Assembly: GCA_029207755.1 (NCBI GenBank)
Contig: JARCOQ010000003.1
Coordinates: forward strand, 87,253,994 to 87,317,993
DNA: 64,000 nt
Reading direction: 5' to 3'
DNA from: Chamaea fasciata
Lineage: Eukaryota > Chordata > Aves > Passeriformes > Sylviidae
Made by a program: the position numbers and the translations under genes. Positions 12,209-25,480 of the stretch are shown one piece after another. The notes under the pieces were generated by a model, which ran no database searches, was not told the origin of the DNA, and was given only the letters and a program-made list of their open reading frames with translations. Numbering within the stretch: the first letter of the stretch is position 1; the number at the start of each line of letters is the position of its first letter.

Positions 12209-13804
12209 TGAAATCACATTAAAAAGTATGGAAACTCAATCAGGCTTATTTCTTATCACTGCAACCTTATTTCTTTTCAATCAAAACCAGTTCATACCAC
12301 TTTATTTGTCTACCAATACTACTCTGTTAATGGAAACAGGTTTTGTGATGCAAATGCATAGTTAGATGCTCCTACCTCTTGTTTAAAAAAATCCAAAACT
12401 TTTTTATGTCTTGTTTTAGTGAGCAATGTAAATTTTAATATATATGAGAAGATTCATATACGTGATTTATATATATTAAAAAATTATGCCTTTCAGTACA
12501 ACAGGAAAAAGTATATTTATCTGTAATTTGTGTGACTCACAAGGCATCATATGAAGAGGAGAATTGTTTGTGAAATGAATGTGACTGAAGACGTAATAAT
12601 TCATAGATGATGAAGTGATAAGAGGTGTGCTGATTTGGGCTTCTTAAGAAAGTCTGGAAGTGACCAGTTTCACATGCCAGTAGCAGATTAATCCATTCTT
12701 GATTTCACTAGACATCTTTTATTTATTCTAAAATCAAACCACTGTAAGTGAATTTGAGTTCCTCTGAATTCTTGTCTAAGTATCAAATAGATATGTTTTT
12801 CACATATTTAATATGTTAATTACCTGCTTATGCATAGTATAATTCAATACCTTACCAAATTCTTAGAGGTAAATGAGTTTTTTAATTCATAAAGTTTCTG
12901 TCTTATTTATTGTCCTCAAATACTCAACTTCCAGATTTTCCAAGAAAAAAAAACTTTTAGAAAAACTTTTTAAATGCTCTTTACAGCTGCATTTTTCCAT
13001 ACAGTTCTGCCATTTATATACTTTATAAATGTGTTATTTTGTATCTGATAAACTCTACTGAGTTGTATTTTTAAACAATGAGCAAATATTTATTTTGCTA
13101 TATGTCAGAATAACTGCATATTGGGTGCTCCAACATCTCTTCTACAGTTTCCATTGGCTTTGCATTTCAGCACTGCGTTTATTGTTGCAAAGTTTATCAA
13201 CATATTCTGAAATGAAAATTTGGCTTTCTAGCCAAAAGAAAAAAGTGTTATCTTGTAATGTATATAACTTATGTTATTGAAATATATTCCTATATTTATA
13301 AAAGTGCATTTTATCATCTTTTTACACCTGTCCGCTTTGATAAATTTTGCACAAATGATTATTTATTCTTGTAATCAATTTCAAGGACAATGTAAATATT
13401 CATGAATTAATCATACCAATATTAATTTACAGGGATTTTATTCTCATAATAGGGAGTCTCTGATGCATCTATTATAGTCTCACATACATTTTCAATTTGA
13501 CAGTGGTAAATTAAATCCAGGAAACATATGCTTTTTCCATTCACAGAATTTAGAGAGTGATAATAAATTATTGCCATCAGTCACAATAAGTGGATAACTG
13601 TATAGGAGAAAAAGAATCCACACAGGAGGGAGTAACAAATAATCCCTCTTTGATTAATCTTTTTTAGTGTGTTCAGAATAAGTGCATTAAAGGATCCGTG
13701 CATTCAGTTCTATGTGGTTAAGAATTCTGACAGTCTTAGTATAATTTGTTTAATTTTCGACGTGGTGTATATGCTCATATATAAAAAAGCTTGAGGTTAG
13801 ACAT
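12209..13804. other. AT-rich unique DNA
   Basis: No gene or repeat is recognised. The sequence is very AT-rich, with many TTTAT and ATATA words, and no open frame here is convincing. Confidence 0.5.
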
Positions 13805-13936
13805 TTAAGAAGAGTAACAGAGCAAAAAAAAAGGGCTAGGGAAGGAAAGAGGAGGGAAAGGGAAGAAGAGGAGAGAGGAAGAAGGGGAAAAGAGGGAAGC
13901 AGAGGGGAGAGGAAAATAAGGCAAGGGTAGAAAGAA
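13805..13936. repeat. Polypurine (GA-rich) tract
   Basis: Nearly 130 bp is almost entirely A and G on the plus strand. It includes an uninterrupted 62-nt purine run at 13,838-13,899 and a further 17 purines after one C at 13,900. The minus-strand open frame across it encodes Ser/Leu/Pro/Phe-rich low-complexity sequence and is only a consequence of the tract. Confidence 0.9.
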
Positions 13937-16451
13937 CTGTGCATCCTAAAACAAAAAGTCTGTACAGAAGAACAAGGCTTGGTGAAAAATTTTCCTTGTG
14001 AAATGCTGTGTATCTGTCTGTAATGCCTGTCCATGGCTGATTGTTATTATAATATTGAGGTGGACTAGTTATCTAGAATTCTATTTTATTTCACTGGAGT
14101 TATTCTAATAAGCATGCAGATAGAAGGCTTGCTAAAATAGGCATAAAACTCCATTATCTATGCTCTGAAGCAAATGGATATCCCACTTAAAAATTCCCGA
14201 AATGTTCTTTCTCACCAAAGTCACAAGGATATCAGGCTTGTGAAATAAACATTGAACAAAGCCCAGCATGGTCTCATAGAGTTCTCATTTTTAAGTTTGT
14301 TTCTAAAGATGAATAGTGGCTTGTATGTATTCTTACAAGGTGCCTATCATATGTAATTGTACATAAAATAAAGTGGTGAGCTCTTCTTTCCTTTGAAGTT
14401 GTTGCAATATTATCAGCATAATTTTTATTAAAAGTGTAGAAGACACAATAGGTGTCCACTTTTCCTTTATTGGCATCTAAGCACTGGAGAAATATCTCTC
14501 CATTGCCATTTACACTTTTTTTTAATGTTTCATATCCAGAAGTCTGGTGAAGTGGGTGAACAGCCTTGTCATTACAAGAAAATGAGTTGCTTAGCCAACA
14601 TTAGGCAATCAAATGAACAGGTTTTTTTAGTAGCAGTCAGAGTTCTACATGGCTGTTGTTTCAATCAGTATAGAGCTCCCAGTGGTCTTAATACATTTTC
14701 ATTTTTTCCATGCATGACTGAACCCAGAAAACAACTCTGTAAAGAATAAACTCAAAAGGGGGAAATAGAAAATGAAACAGGGATATGCATGAAATTAAGT
14801 AAAAGAAAGAAGTGCTGTGTGGTGATCTACCACTTTTTCTTCTTTTGGCACAGTAGCATAGTACCATTTCACAGACACAGAGCCAGGCAGGCTTGGACTC
14901 ATCTCATGGATACTCTCCCTAGACCCAAATCAGAGATGGTTGGAGCTAATGAATGGGACTGGTTTGAGCGAGGCACAGCCTGCCTGCTCGGCTGGAGTGC
15001 TAAAATGAAATGTAGTAGTACCCCTGTGCAAATGCTTCACTGTGCTGCAAAATACATTGCAGATATGATCTTGCATTTTTTTTAATATGTTCTTTCTTCA
15101 GAATTATTTTTTTTAATTTGGGTGTGCTGAAGGAAGCAAATGTGTACTGTATACAAGACTGGATATTGGTGTTGGGATGTAGAGTTCAGCAAAGAGGGGC
15201 TTTTCTATGTTACAGCAGACCTATGTATCCACTTATGTACCCACGTAAATTTAGAGAAGATAAATTTATTAGATACCATATGCAGATGTTACCTCACAGA
15301 ATGCCCTTTCCAGAAGAAAATAGTTAATAGAGCCCTTATTTCAATTGCCACTACACAGAAGAGCAGTAAGATTATTTATTCATTCTCATAAATATCTATT
15401 CTGCATACAGATTATTTCTTAGGGCTACATCTGTGGATATTTTGGGAATGTATCTCCCCTGTTTTGCATCATCAAAAGGCATTCATTCCCAGGCACAGAA
15501 TGGGGCAAGTGGCTCTCCCATCACACAGTCCCTTCAGCTGATGCTTGGTTCAGCCATATGATACCCAGTTAATATCTTAAAGCTTACATAAAGGTAACCA
15601 TAGTATTCCAGGCTTTTTCCTAATAGTGAGTTCTATGCATTGTTTTATACGGTCTCGGGTATCTCAACCCATAGATCCTAAAAAAGGTACCATTATGTAA
15701 CAGTCTTCGCTTTGAAAACTCAGTATATCAAACTAGGTCAGAACACATTCATAAATACTTAATCTTCTAATGAGAAGTACAGGCATTTTATGAGCAGCAT
15801 CCATGAGCCTATTAGTAATTTTCATTACATTCCAATTGCAAACAATTATATTGTCATCTCTCTAGACTCCCTGTAGGGAACTGCTTCAAATCAGACTTGT
15901 GAAGGGTGTCAGAAGAGAACAATGTACATATAAAGATATTTTGCTTCTGTGTGTCTGGTGATAAGGAACCAAACCGTACAGCTGGTCATTTGCTGGATAT
16001 AATTAAGACATAGTTAGGTAACAGAAACTGAAAATGCACTACTAGAGGCATGATTGCAATTCAACACATTCTGTAGTAGAAAACTAGCATATAGTACCTC
16101 AGATAAAGTAAAAAAAGTTTCCCTCTAGTGCAAAGCATCTCTGACAGGAATGTGACAGACAGAAGTAAAGTCCATAAACAAAGGCAAAAAGAATAAAGAA
16201 ACTTCAACTGCTGCCAGATTTGGAATAGAGTACATCTAGTGATTTATTGAGTGAATCACTACACTGTATTTCTCAGTATTTACTGTGTAAAACCAAAGCT
16301 GTTAGTGGTGTAAATTCATGTATTTTGTGATTTTTATGTGTTTGTGTATTTGGTATTGTTTGCCAGTTGATGCAGAAATTATTGGCAAGAAATAAATTAA
16401 TTTAAAAAATCACATTGACAGAAATATTCTCATACAATTTTTTCCATATTA
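13937..16451. other. AT-rich unique DNA
   Basis: No supported gene. The stretch around 14,860-15,060 has a more even base composition than its surroundings and could be a conserved non-coding block. Its 98-codon open frame (14,789-15,085) shows no recognisable domain. Confidence 0.45.
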
Positions 16452-16526
16452 GGTACATAGATATTAGATATATGTAGATACATATATGCTACATATGTAG
16501 ATATGGCCATATTAAATATATGTACC
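16452..16526. repeat. Imperfect AT-rich inverted repeat
   Basis: The block starts GGTACATAGATATTAG and ends AATATATGTACC, so the ends are complementary. Inside, ATATGTAGATACATATATG and CATATGTAGATATGGCCAT continue the pairing with mismatches. It gives two arms of roughly 37 nt with almost no loop. It may be simple-sequence drift of TA/CATA words; a cruciform or small non-autonomous element is possible but unproven. Confidence 0.55.
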
Positions 16527-17960
16527 ACCAAATATTCTTGTTCCTATCAGAAAGACTAAGCAAGATTTCAAAGCAAAGTTCCTGCTTAACATTTCAGCTG
16601 CTTTAATGTTCATTCATTAATTAGACGGTAGCATTGGGAAAGTGCACAAATAGGATAAAAGTTTGATGGATGAGGACTGAAAACATTCATCATTCAAGGA
16701 AAAATGGCATTTCACATTGTTGTTTAAAAATAAATAGAGCAAAAAGTACCTTGTTTGGTTTTGTTTTGGTTTGGTTTTGGTTTTGTTTTTCTGTTACGGG
16801 ACTATTTACTAAAACAATCATCCATTTGTCCATAAAAAGGATGCAAGGTTTTGGTTCCCTTCTCAGCCTACAACTCCCACAAGCCTTACTTATTGGACTA
16901 GCTATGAGTTGGGCAAGATGTATAAACCCCGTCTGTATCAACCATACCACTGCACAGTGTGGGACTCAGGGTTCACAGGTGTGAGAAAAGCATGAAAGAG
17001 AGTTTGTGCCAAGTCTCAGAAGTGTAATGCTGTTGTCTTCCCGCTGAGACTATGAACTTGCCTTCAGCTCTTGTTTAGAAGAATGTTTCTGTACTCTACT
17101 TCAAATAGAAGTAGAACCTGGCCTAGAACAGATATAGTCAAAACCCTGTGTGAACCATCAGACACAAGCTTTTATTTTTCATTTTTATTTTCCAAATATT
17201 GCATTTGTTGCTGCTCATTACCAGAATGAAGCAGAGCACAGCAATCTCAGGGTAACCCTGCTGTACAGGGCTTGCTACTGCAACAGTCAAGCTTAAACAT
17301 GTTTAATTGAAGGAGACATGGTGCTTTCTCCCTATATTTCTCCCTTTCCCCATGAGTGCTCTCTTACAAAACTGCATAATGCATATACATTATGCTTCCT
17401 TTTAAGAGAGTCCTTGTCCTTTGGGACAAAAGCGTCCTTGTTTCTTGAATTTCAGCCCTTGTCGTGCACATTCTGCTGTGCACATCTCAGTTCAGCACAG
17501 GAACTTTTATATCTGAAGAGAAATCACTTTCCTATTTCCTATTGATTCATAACTTGCTGCATGGAGCTCTGAGAGCTACAGGTTCCTGCTTACAGGGTAA
17601 GACAGCTTTGAGCAGTGGGTTCCATTTTGTGACTGAGGAAGTTCAGATATCCAAAGCCCCAACCTAGTAAAACTTAAAAATTACACAATGTTATTGTTGT
17701 ACCTGTGGGGGGAACGAACAAACAAACAAACCACAATTTAAAAAACCAAACTTGCGAACACAATGAATGAACATCTTTTGAAGAAAAGAGAGCATACAGA
17801 TAAATAGCCTTCAGTTCACAACATCAGGCTTACTTATATGAAATTTATAACTGTGGTTATAACAGTGGCTATTGAAAGCTGTGAAGATAATGAATACTGA
17901 AATTAATTAACTATGCTTAGTGTAAAGTACACATATTTATTACCATGAACAAGAAGAACA
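16527..17960. other. AT-rich unique DNA with a T/G tract
   Basis: A T/G-rich simple tract lies at 16,753-16,790, the reverse-strand version of the A/C tracts elsewhere. The span 17,318-17,667 has a few short open frames with no recognisable family. No gene is supported. Confidence 0.5.
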
Positions 17961-17989
17961 TTGAGTAAACTTCAATGAAGTTTACTCAA
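17961..17989. repeat. Perfect 12-bp hairpin with 5-nt loop
   Basis: TTGAGTAAACTT (17,961-17,972), a loop CAATG, and the exact reverse complement AAGTTTACTCAA (17,978-17,989). The stem is too short for a microRNA precursor and there is no poly-T run marking a bacterial-type terminator. It lies in otherwise featureless sequence. Confidence 0.8.
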
Positions 17990-19439
17990 ATTATGTTAGT
18001 TCACATGCATGTGCAAGAAGGAAAAAAGGTATACTGATTTGGTTTAAAACAATGTTGATTTGTTGGAATGGCATAATTTTTACAGCTTGATCTCAGAAAT
18101 CATAATACAATTTATCAGAAAAAGATATTGAAGACATAGGAATTGAAAGCCTGATGGAAAGATCCTTTTGTTATATCTAATAGGGACTGTACTGTTTATA
18201 TGACCTTTTCAGTTCTGGCATTACTAATATGGGATTATAAATGTCTCAATCATCTCAATCTCACAAAATTTCTGCCTTTGATATAAATTAAAATATATGT
18301 AAGTCAAATAAGAAAATATCCACAACTGTATCTTCTTCAAATTTTAGGTAGTCTTATTCTAAATGAGTTTCACAGCTGTTGCTTTGATATATTGATTTGT
18401 GCAAGATGTACCTCATGGCTCTGTAGCACTCTTCCTCAGCAAAAATTTCCTTCCACATAGTGGGAGGAAAAAATTGCAGGAAACTGACACTACAGATAGC
18501 AAAAATGTGTTAGTAGAACAACAAATTTAGTTTGATTGGACTTCTCATGCATCTAATTTTGTTTCAAAATTGCTTGTATTATACCATGCAATATTCAATG
18601 TAGCTTGAAATTATGTCCTTACCACTGCATCTTAGGTGGATGATTTGCTAGCTGATGTTGCTTAGAGCTAGTGTCTGTGTTAGGTAATTTTTATTCCACA
18701 CTTGTCTATCTGCAGATATTAATATTGCATGATTTATAATTTCACGGGGGATTTTTTGAGACAAGGAGCATTTTCTCCATAAGCCTTTAATTTTTCCTAT
18801 GCATTAGAAAAAGATTGCACCTATAGACATGTACATGCATGAATAACTGATAGAGTTGTATCATGTTCTTTTCCTGAACTGGAGTACCTCATGCTTATCA
18901 GCATATCAGTAAATACTAACACATTTGCTGCTCTGAAACAAATGCATTATAAAATTGATGCTCTCTTTCTCTCGTTCATTCTTTCTATCTGTAATGTACA
19001 TCTTTTCAACTTTCTATGAGTTTACTGATATGGAGTTTTCAGCCCATTATAGTTCTCATAGAAGTAGAGAGTATTAAGGATTTTTGATGTAAAAATGACT
19101 TGATATTGTAAGCTCTTTTGAACTTGTTAGATCATCTATAATAGCTGACCTGATAGACGAGGTGGTAATTTACTTTGCATGTTAAAAGTAATATGTTTTT
19201 ATTAACCTCTTACATTGAAGTGTACTGTGATATGTAGTATCTGGGATGCTCATTTTACATATAAACTTGTAAGAGGCTAACCTGGAAGACTTCAGATGCC
19301 TTTAGGGAAGTAACAACCTTTAGGCTTGGTCTTAAAATTTCTCCATGTTGAGTGTTTAATTACTGTGCAAAACAGCTTCTGCTGTTGTTACAATTCCATT
19401 CTTATCTTACTTAAATTTAATGGCATCACTGGGATATAG
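17990..19439. other. AT-rich unique DNA
   Basis: I see no gene or repeat in this stretch. Confidence 0.5.
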
Positions 19440-19521
19440 GTGCCAAGTATCGCAGGGGAATTGGAGCTAGATCAGATTTGAGGTCCTTTAAAACCCAAAC
19501 CTTTCTGTGATCCTATGATAT
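19440..19521 (+). mobile_element. CR1 LINE 3' end, short sense fragment
   Basis: GGGGAATTGGAGCTAGATCA (19,455) and GAGGTCCTTTAAAACCCAAA, ending TTCTGTGATCCTATGATAT, is the terminal 70-80 bp of a CR1 copy with a degenerate octamer end. It is strongly 5'-truncated. Confidence 0.82.
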
Positions 19522-22500
19522 GAGGAACTGGCTCAAGGTTTAAATTCTGCAACAATCTTAAAGCAAGGCTCAATCAAAATAGGGCCACATCAGCCACAAC
19601 ATGGGATTTCAAAGAGATTTCATAACCTGAGAAACAAAGTGGACTGCTTTTGTAGCCTTGTGGTTGGATGACTCAAACCAGCAGATTTCCTGCAAAGACA
19701 TGAGTTTTATCAAAACCATTAGAGGTCTCTCTCTCAATGATTTTTTAATTTTTAGGTCATTAATTTTTGTCTCTACCTCCACATTTCCTTACTTTATTTT
19801 GTGTACTCTTTCTTCACTGAGGAAGAGAAAAAGGTGGAGGTTGCATCTTTCACAAGATGACCTTGAGGCTAGGATGCTCTCCTGGTAATAGATAATGTCA
19901 GTGCAAATAACATCAGTGCCTGAAACTCTGTAAATCAAGTTCTTTTATATAATTGGTTGTGGTTCAAATCATAAAGCTATAGAGGAAGAGGAACACTCAG
20001 AGAGCAGCGCAGACAGTGCTACACCATTACAGGCTGAAAACTGGTCAGTGCAAGGGACTGGTAGCAGAGAGCAATCCTCAGTGAACAATGAACCAGATCT
20101 GGAATTGACTGACAAAGTTCAGCCAGGAGCAAACAGGGCCTGTGGGAAGACTGCAGACAGAGACTGCAATGTAGGGCTGAAGGGTGAACCTACCTACACT
20201 CTAGGGCTGAAGTCTATCCTGGAGACATCACAGAGACACAGCCACAAACAGTCTCCTGCGGCATGACCACCAGAAGGTATTGGAATTACGTGGGGTTCGT
20301 GGAACCAAGTCAAAGCACCAGAGGAGGCAGCAAGGAGGCTGAGCAAGTTCACAAAAGTCTATTAGTGCCAACAATGCTCTCATAAATGCCAGTCAATCCT
20401 TTGTGTCTTACCACTTAAAACACTGAAACATGAGTAGAGGTATTGATTGTCAATAAAGGATTCCAGGCTTTACTCTTGAAGAAGTTGGAGGCAGATATTA
20501 GGGATGAAAGGGATTCAAGGCATGGCCTTCTGAAGATATTTCTTATCATTCAGTTCCAGGTGATTTCCCATTTGTTAAATGATTATTGCCTATTCACAGT
20601 ACCAGTGTCACCCCTAATCTGGTATGAGAACTCATGTTTCACTTCAGGAGTTTAACACTGAGGTCATTTATTAGATTGTGTAACAGGTGACTTTCTGAAG
20701 ATCTACAGTTTAAGGAGCTGAGCATGAGCATTTTGAAGATACGTACGAATTTTCACACTGTATCAAGAACAGAATAAAGGCAATTGAAGTATCGCTTTTC
20801 CACTTATCTTTCATTACAGTAGAGAACACGACTTTTAGATTGGGGTGGTGTATAACATTCTTTTGATTTGGTTTGACATTTTAACTTCCAATAAGCCATA
20901 CTCTATATATTAATAGAGCTCTATTGCATTGAGATACTTCTCAGTTCAAGAGGAATGCGGTACCTTGCAAAATTTAGAATTGTGACCCTTGTCCTCCTCA
21001 AATAATTATCAGTTCTAAAATGTTTAAGTAAGACATTTTTCTAGTTTTAAAGAGTAAAAAAAAAATGTAAAACTAAGGTTTCCATTCACTTAAAAAAACA
21101 GTGTCACTTTAATTGACTAAGTGTGAAACACTAGTGACAACTAACTTCTCACTTAATTCTGAATAGTTTGCAATTAGTCTGAATTGTAAATACTAGAAAT
21201 TTTTTTGTGAAGTTAAGCATATAAAATTTATTTTTAAAATGCATAAGTTACATTTTAAATGCATTAACTTTGAAGAGTTACGAAACTCTTTGAGCCAGAA
21301 TTCAGACTTCTCTTCTTTTTAATTATTAAACCCATCTGACTGCATATAGATTGTGGAAGAATTGAGTCATGAGCTAAAATGATCATAAAACGTTTTAATT
21401 GCTGCTGCCTCGGAATAAGAAATTTAGATTTCTCTCTAAATTCTATACCAACAAAATTTTATTAAATACATATTGGATTTAGTTCTATTTCATGCTATGC
21501 AGCCAAGAAAAGATGCCTGGCAAAGAGATGACTGTGGTCAGACAAAATTTCATAGTGTTATATGAAAAAGGACAAAGTCTGCTTGGCATTAAAACCTATG
21601 AAGTTTTTGTAAATGCCAAATACTCTTTGCAGTGTAGTCTCTGTTTGCAATACTGCTTTGTCCGTTTTGCTCTCATTACTCAGTAGACTTTTTTCTCTTT
21701 TTAATATGAACCCATTATGTGGTTGTCATTATTAATCTTGGTTATGAGCTGCCTCTATAATTAGCCTTTTCTGTTTTAGCAGAATATTTTACATAGTCAA
21801 GAACTTTTTGAATATGAGTAAAGAGTTATTAATAGTACCCCTTGAGATTTTTGCTTAAAAAGGTAATTTTTAGTAATTTTTAGTAGCTTTCATTTTGTTT
21901 GCTCACATTATCTCACAGCATCTTTATGTATTAAGATATGGACGTTTAGAACAGTGACAAATATCTCATGCGAAGAGTGATAAAATTACTGCAGTTATGC
22001 CATATATCAGTCAGTACCCAAAGGGCTATATCAACCTTATATAGAAAGGAGGTAGATTCTTCCAAGATTTATATGAGAGTGTATTATCTATCTCTAAACT
22101 TTTTCATCTCCTGTAGTGCCAAATCTATATACTAGATTTCATATTGCTATATAATTTCCTGGAAAGTACCTTAAGCCTCTAAGCCTCTGTACAATCATGA
22201 CAGGGAGTTGAAATTGAGTACAATGACCTCTATTATTTTGATTGTTACTAAATGAAATGGAATTTAGCTTGCCTTTCTTTTCCTCTAAAGCAAGGACTGT
22301 TTTCAGAAGGGTTTAGATCAAGCCATAATTCATTTTAAAATAAGAAGAAAAGAAAGTTCCCCTGTATAGCAAACAATGAAAAAGAAGAATGGTAAATATA
22401 TTACCTTTTACTTTTTATTCTACTCTTATGGTCATTAACCAAAAAAGCAGATTGTTCAAGGTCAGCAGCAAGCTAGGTTGAAACCTTAGACCTCAATCTC

Positions 22501-25007
22501 ATTCTATTTTAAAAGTAATGCAAATTTTCAATAGTTTCAATATACAACATTTGTAATTGAAAACAGAGAATAAATATATCTAAAGTAATATGTTCTGACA
22601 TATGAAGCTTCCTGCAACAGCAGCCTTTTCTTCTATTCTTTCCTACAGTGTCAAAACTCATTTAAAAGAAAGTTGACTGGATAGGGTTTGTTGTTTGTTT
22701 GTTTTATTGTAGAAGCAATGTAGCTTTCGTCTTATACAGTTTAACAATGTTATAATAGAAAGAAAAATAAGAAGAATGGGAACAAAGAGATTTATTAGGA
22801 AACCTTGATTTCCTCCACAGGTGATCTCAGAAATTGTATAAGGGGTGGTTAGAGTCGGAGGTCTGGGTTTACACATAGGAACACATAATCTGCAAAAAAT
22901 ATCTATATACAATTAAAAGTATTTATGATAATTAGTAGGCAGTATAATGTAAAGTACAGAAAGCTGTACAGTTACAGTTTCATTACTCTAGTTTTATTTT
23001 AAGAACTGTAGCTATATAGTTTACTTGTTCTATCAGAAACTAAGTAGTAGAGATATAAAATGTCTTTTTTTAATCTCTATTTTGGTGCCTCATGAAGGAC
23101 ATTTTTTGTCCTTTTTGTGTTTCTTGTTACATGAATCTTTGGTAAGTTCCCTTGATTTTAAAGGTATCAAGACTTGTCTTAATGGAAAAGATGTAAAAAA
23201 ATCCCTTCATCATGTTAAAAATCTGTATAGTCTAGTCTGAGTCAGCAAAGGGTGTCTAGAATTTCATATCAGACTACACAATAATTTCGTCATTGGATTA
23301 TGATTTCCTATCAGTGACACTTTTAAAATTAATTATTTATAAATAAAAAACCTGTAGATATAAAATGATTGAAATAAAAGGTTTTCAGTCTGGAAAATTT
23401 TCCTACTCCTTACCTGCAAAACTAATTTTGACCTGTCCCTGAGGAAAATTTAAACCCACATTGAGGAAATAAAGGAGAAGAAAATAATTTCAATTGACTG
23501 GCCATTTTAAAATTTGGCACCTGAAAATATTTTCTTTCATACTTTTATGAGAGCTCTTGGCTTATTTATGAAGTCTCTGAATTATAATTTTTGATTCATT
23601 TCACTACTCTGGATTTCCCTTTGTTACCTGTTTCCACTTACTCTTAGTACTTTGGGAGAAACATTAGCATTATTTGATATTATTAAAATAAGTACTGAAA
23701 AGAACCCTCACAATATAAACTGGGTATATCCATTTGCTTTTGTAGGTTCTTCAAACTTCTTCAAAACTAATAATACTTCTCATTTCCTATATTGCTAAAT
23801 GAATTCTTTTCTAGGGTGGGGAGAGAAGTATTTGTGGAGTTATGGCCTAAACACTTGGGCTAACAGCAGTTTTAGGAGAGCAGTCTATCACAGGCAAACT
23901 TCTTTTTAACCATGAATAATTCATAAGCAGATTAATCTCAAGGTGTTTAAAAAGGCAATTGTCAAAAGCACTTATGTAATTTAGAAGCTCGAGTTTTAAA
24001 CAGGAAAGTATATTTTAGAAATCTAACTTTAGGATAGAATTTTTAATGTGTGATCTAATGCTCTACTCTGTCTCATTTTTTAAAAGAAGCAATAACTCTT
24101 GCTATTGTTAAAAATCTTGGTTCATTGGCTCCAAAACTAAGTTTAAAACAATGGCAACTTCTTTTCCCTTATTCTCTATAATGCAAGGGGACAAGCTAAA
24201 AAATATACATCATATCAAAACTGAAAAAATGCCAGTAGCCAATGCTGGAGTAAGCATGGCTAAAGGAAGTAATTTGCATTGTGCCTCCATTACATAGCCA
24301 TGTTGTAATGAAGTTTTCCAGTCTACTTGAAGTATGATTATTAGTCTAGACAAGGTAGACAAACTAAAGCCTGTTTAGTATGGACATTTAGTTTCCCTTA
24401 CACTTGAGACATTTTCAGGACAGCACACTCTCTGCTCATTTTAAAGAATCGGATGAAAAATTGGAGTGGACAGTGCTGAATGTCTAAAATTGATTCAACA
24501 GTTTATAGAAAAAGATGCAAGGGTTCAGTTTATCAGGAAGAAATAATGGAGTGTAGGGTCATAGCTTGTAAGTAAACTTCTATGATAGAAAATACAGAGG
24601 ACTTTCTTGTATCTTCAGCATAAAGATACCACTGCTGCCTGTTTTCTACATCTTTGTATGTGTAAATAGGGTTATATGTCTTTCTAGAAGGACCAAGTGA
24701 ACTGTACTGCTCTTTTGTGTACAGAAAGACAAAAATCCTCTCTGGATTTAAAAAATCCCTCTAGGTTGAAATCCCCTTCTGTCAATAAACTTTATACACA
24801 ATATACTTTATTTACCATTAACCTTATGAATTTACTAAAAATAACCCCATTAATCAAACTGGTCACTGCACATATGTAGTTATATATAAGTAGTAAAGGG
24901 GTAAATGAAAGATCTAACAAAAATATGCGTGCTGCAACACTAAAAAAAATTAAAAGGATGAAAAAATTTAAGACTAAATTAAATATTTTAAATTACAAGA
25001 CTTTCTT
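19522..25007. other. Mostly AT-rich unique DNA
   Basis: No supported gene. The segment 19,970-20,340 is less AT-rich and purine-leaning, with a 72-codon open frame (20,048-20,266) that I do not recognise; it could be a decayed repeat. A 14-bp perfect palindrome (AATAGAGCTCTATT) sits near 20,911. The rest shows only short A and T runs. Confidence 0.45.
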
Positions 25008-25480
25008 AGGGTTTGTGTGGTAAAGTTTCTGTAGCAGGAGAAGCTACAGGGGTGGCATCTGAGAAGCTGCAGAAGTTTTCTCTGTGACCGTCAGAACCAA
25101 AACAAGCTGGCTCCAAGTCAGACCTGTCACTGGCCAAGGCTGAATCCATCAGTGAGAGTGGAAATGCCTCTGGGAGAGCAGATTTAACAAGAGAAAAAAG
25201 TTATTGTGCAGGGCCAATTGTGTCAAGAGAAAGGAGTGAGAATAAGTGAGAGGAACAACTCTGCACACACCAAGATCAGTGTGGAGGGAGGGTCAGGAGC
25301 TGCTCCAGCTCCTGGAGCAGAGAAACCCCGGCAACTCGTGGTGCAGATCATGGTGAGGCAGCTGTGCCCCTTCAGCCCAAGGGAGCAGAGATCCACTGCA
25401 ACCTGTGGAAGGAGAGCAGAGCCCCTGCTGGAGCAGGTGGATGTGCTCCAAGGTGGCTGTAACCCTGTAGGAAATCTATG
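25008..25480 (-). mobile_element. LTR-like bird repeat, copy B (inverted)
   Basis: This is the reverse complement of the repeat at 11,786-12,208. Shared landmarks are TGTAGCAGGAGAAGCTACAG at 25,032, GAGAAGCTGCAGAAG at 25,060, CATGGTGAGGCAGCTGTGCC at 25,349 and GGAGCAGGTGGATGTGCTCC at 25,431. This copy keeps about 150 bp in its middle (roughly 25,110-25,270) that copy A lacks, so copy A carries an internal deletion. The 91-codon open frame at 25,206-25,481 comes from the repeat. The family name is not known to me, and an LTR identity is an inference. Confidence 0.6.
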
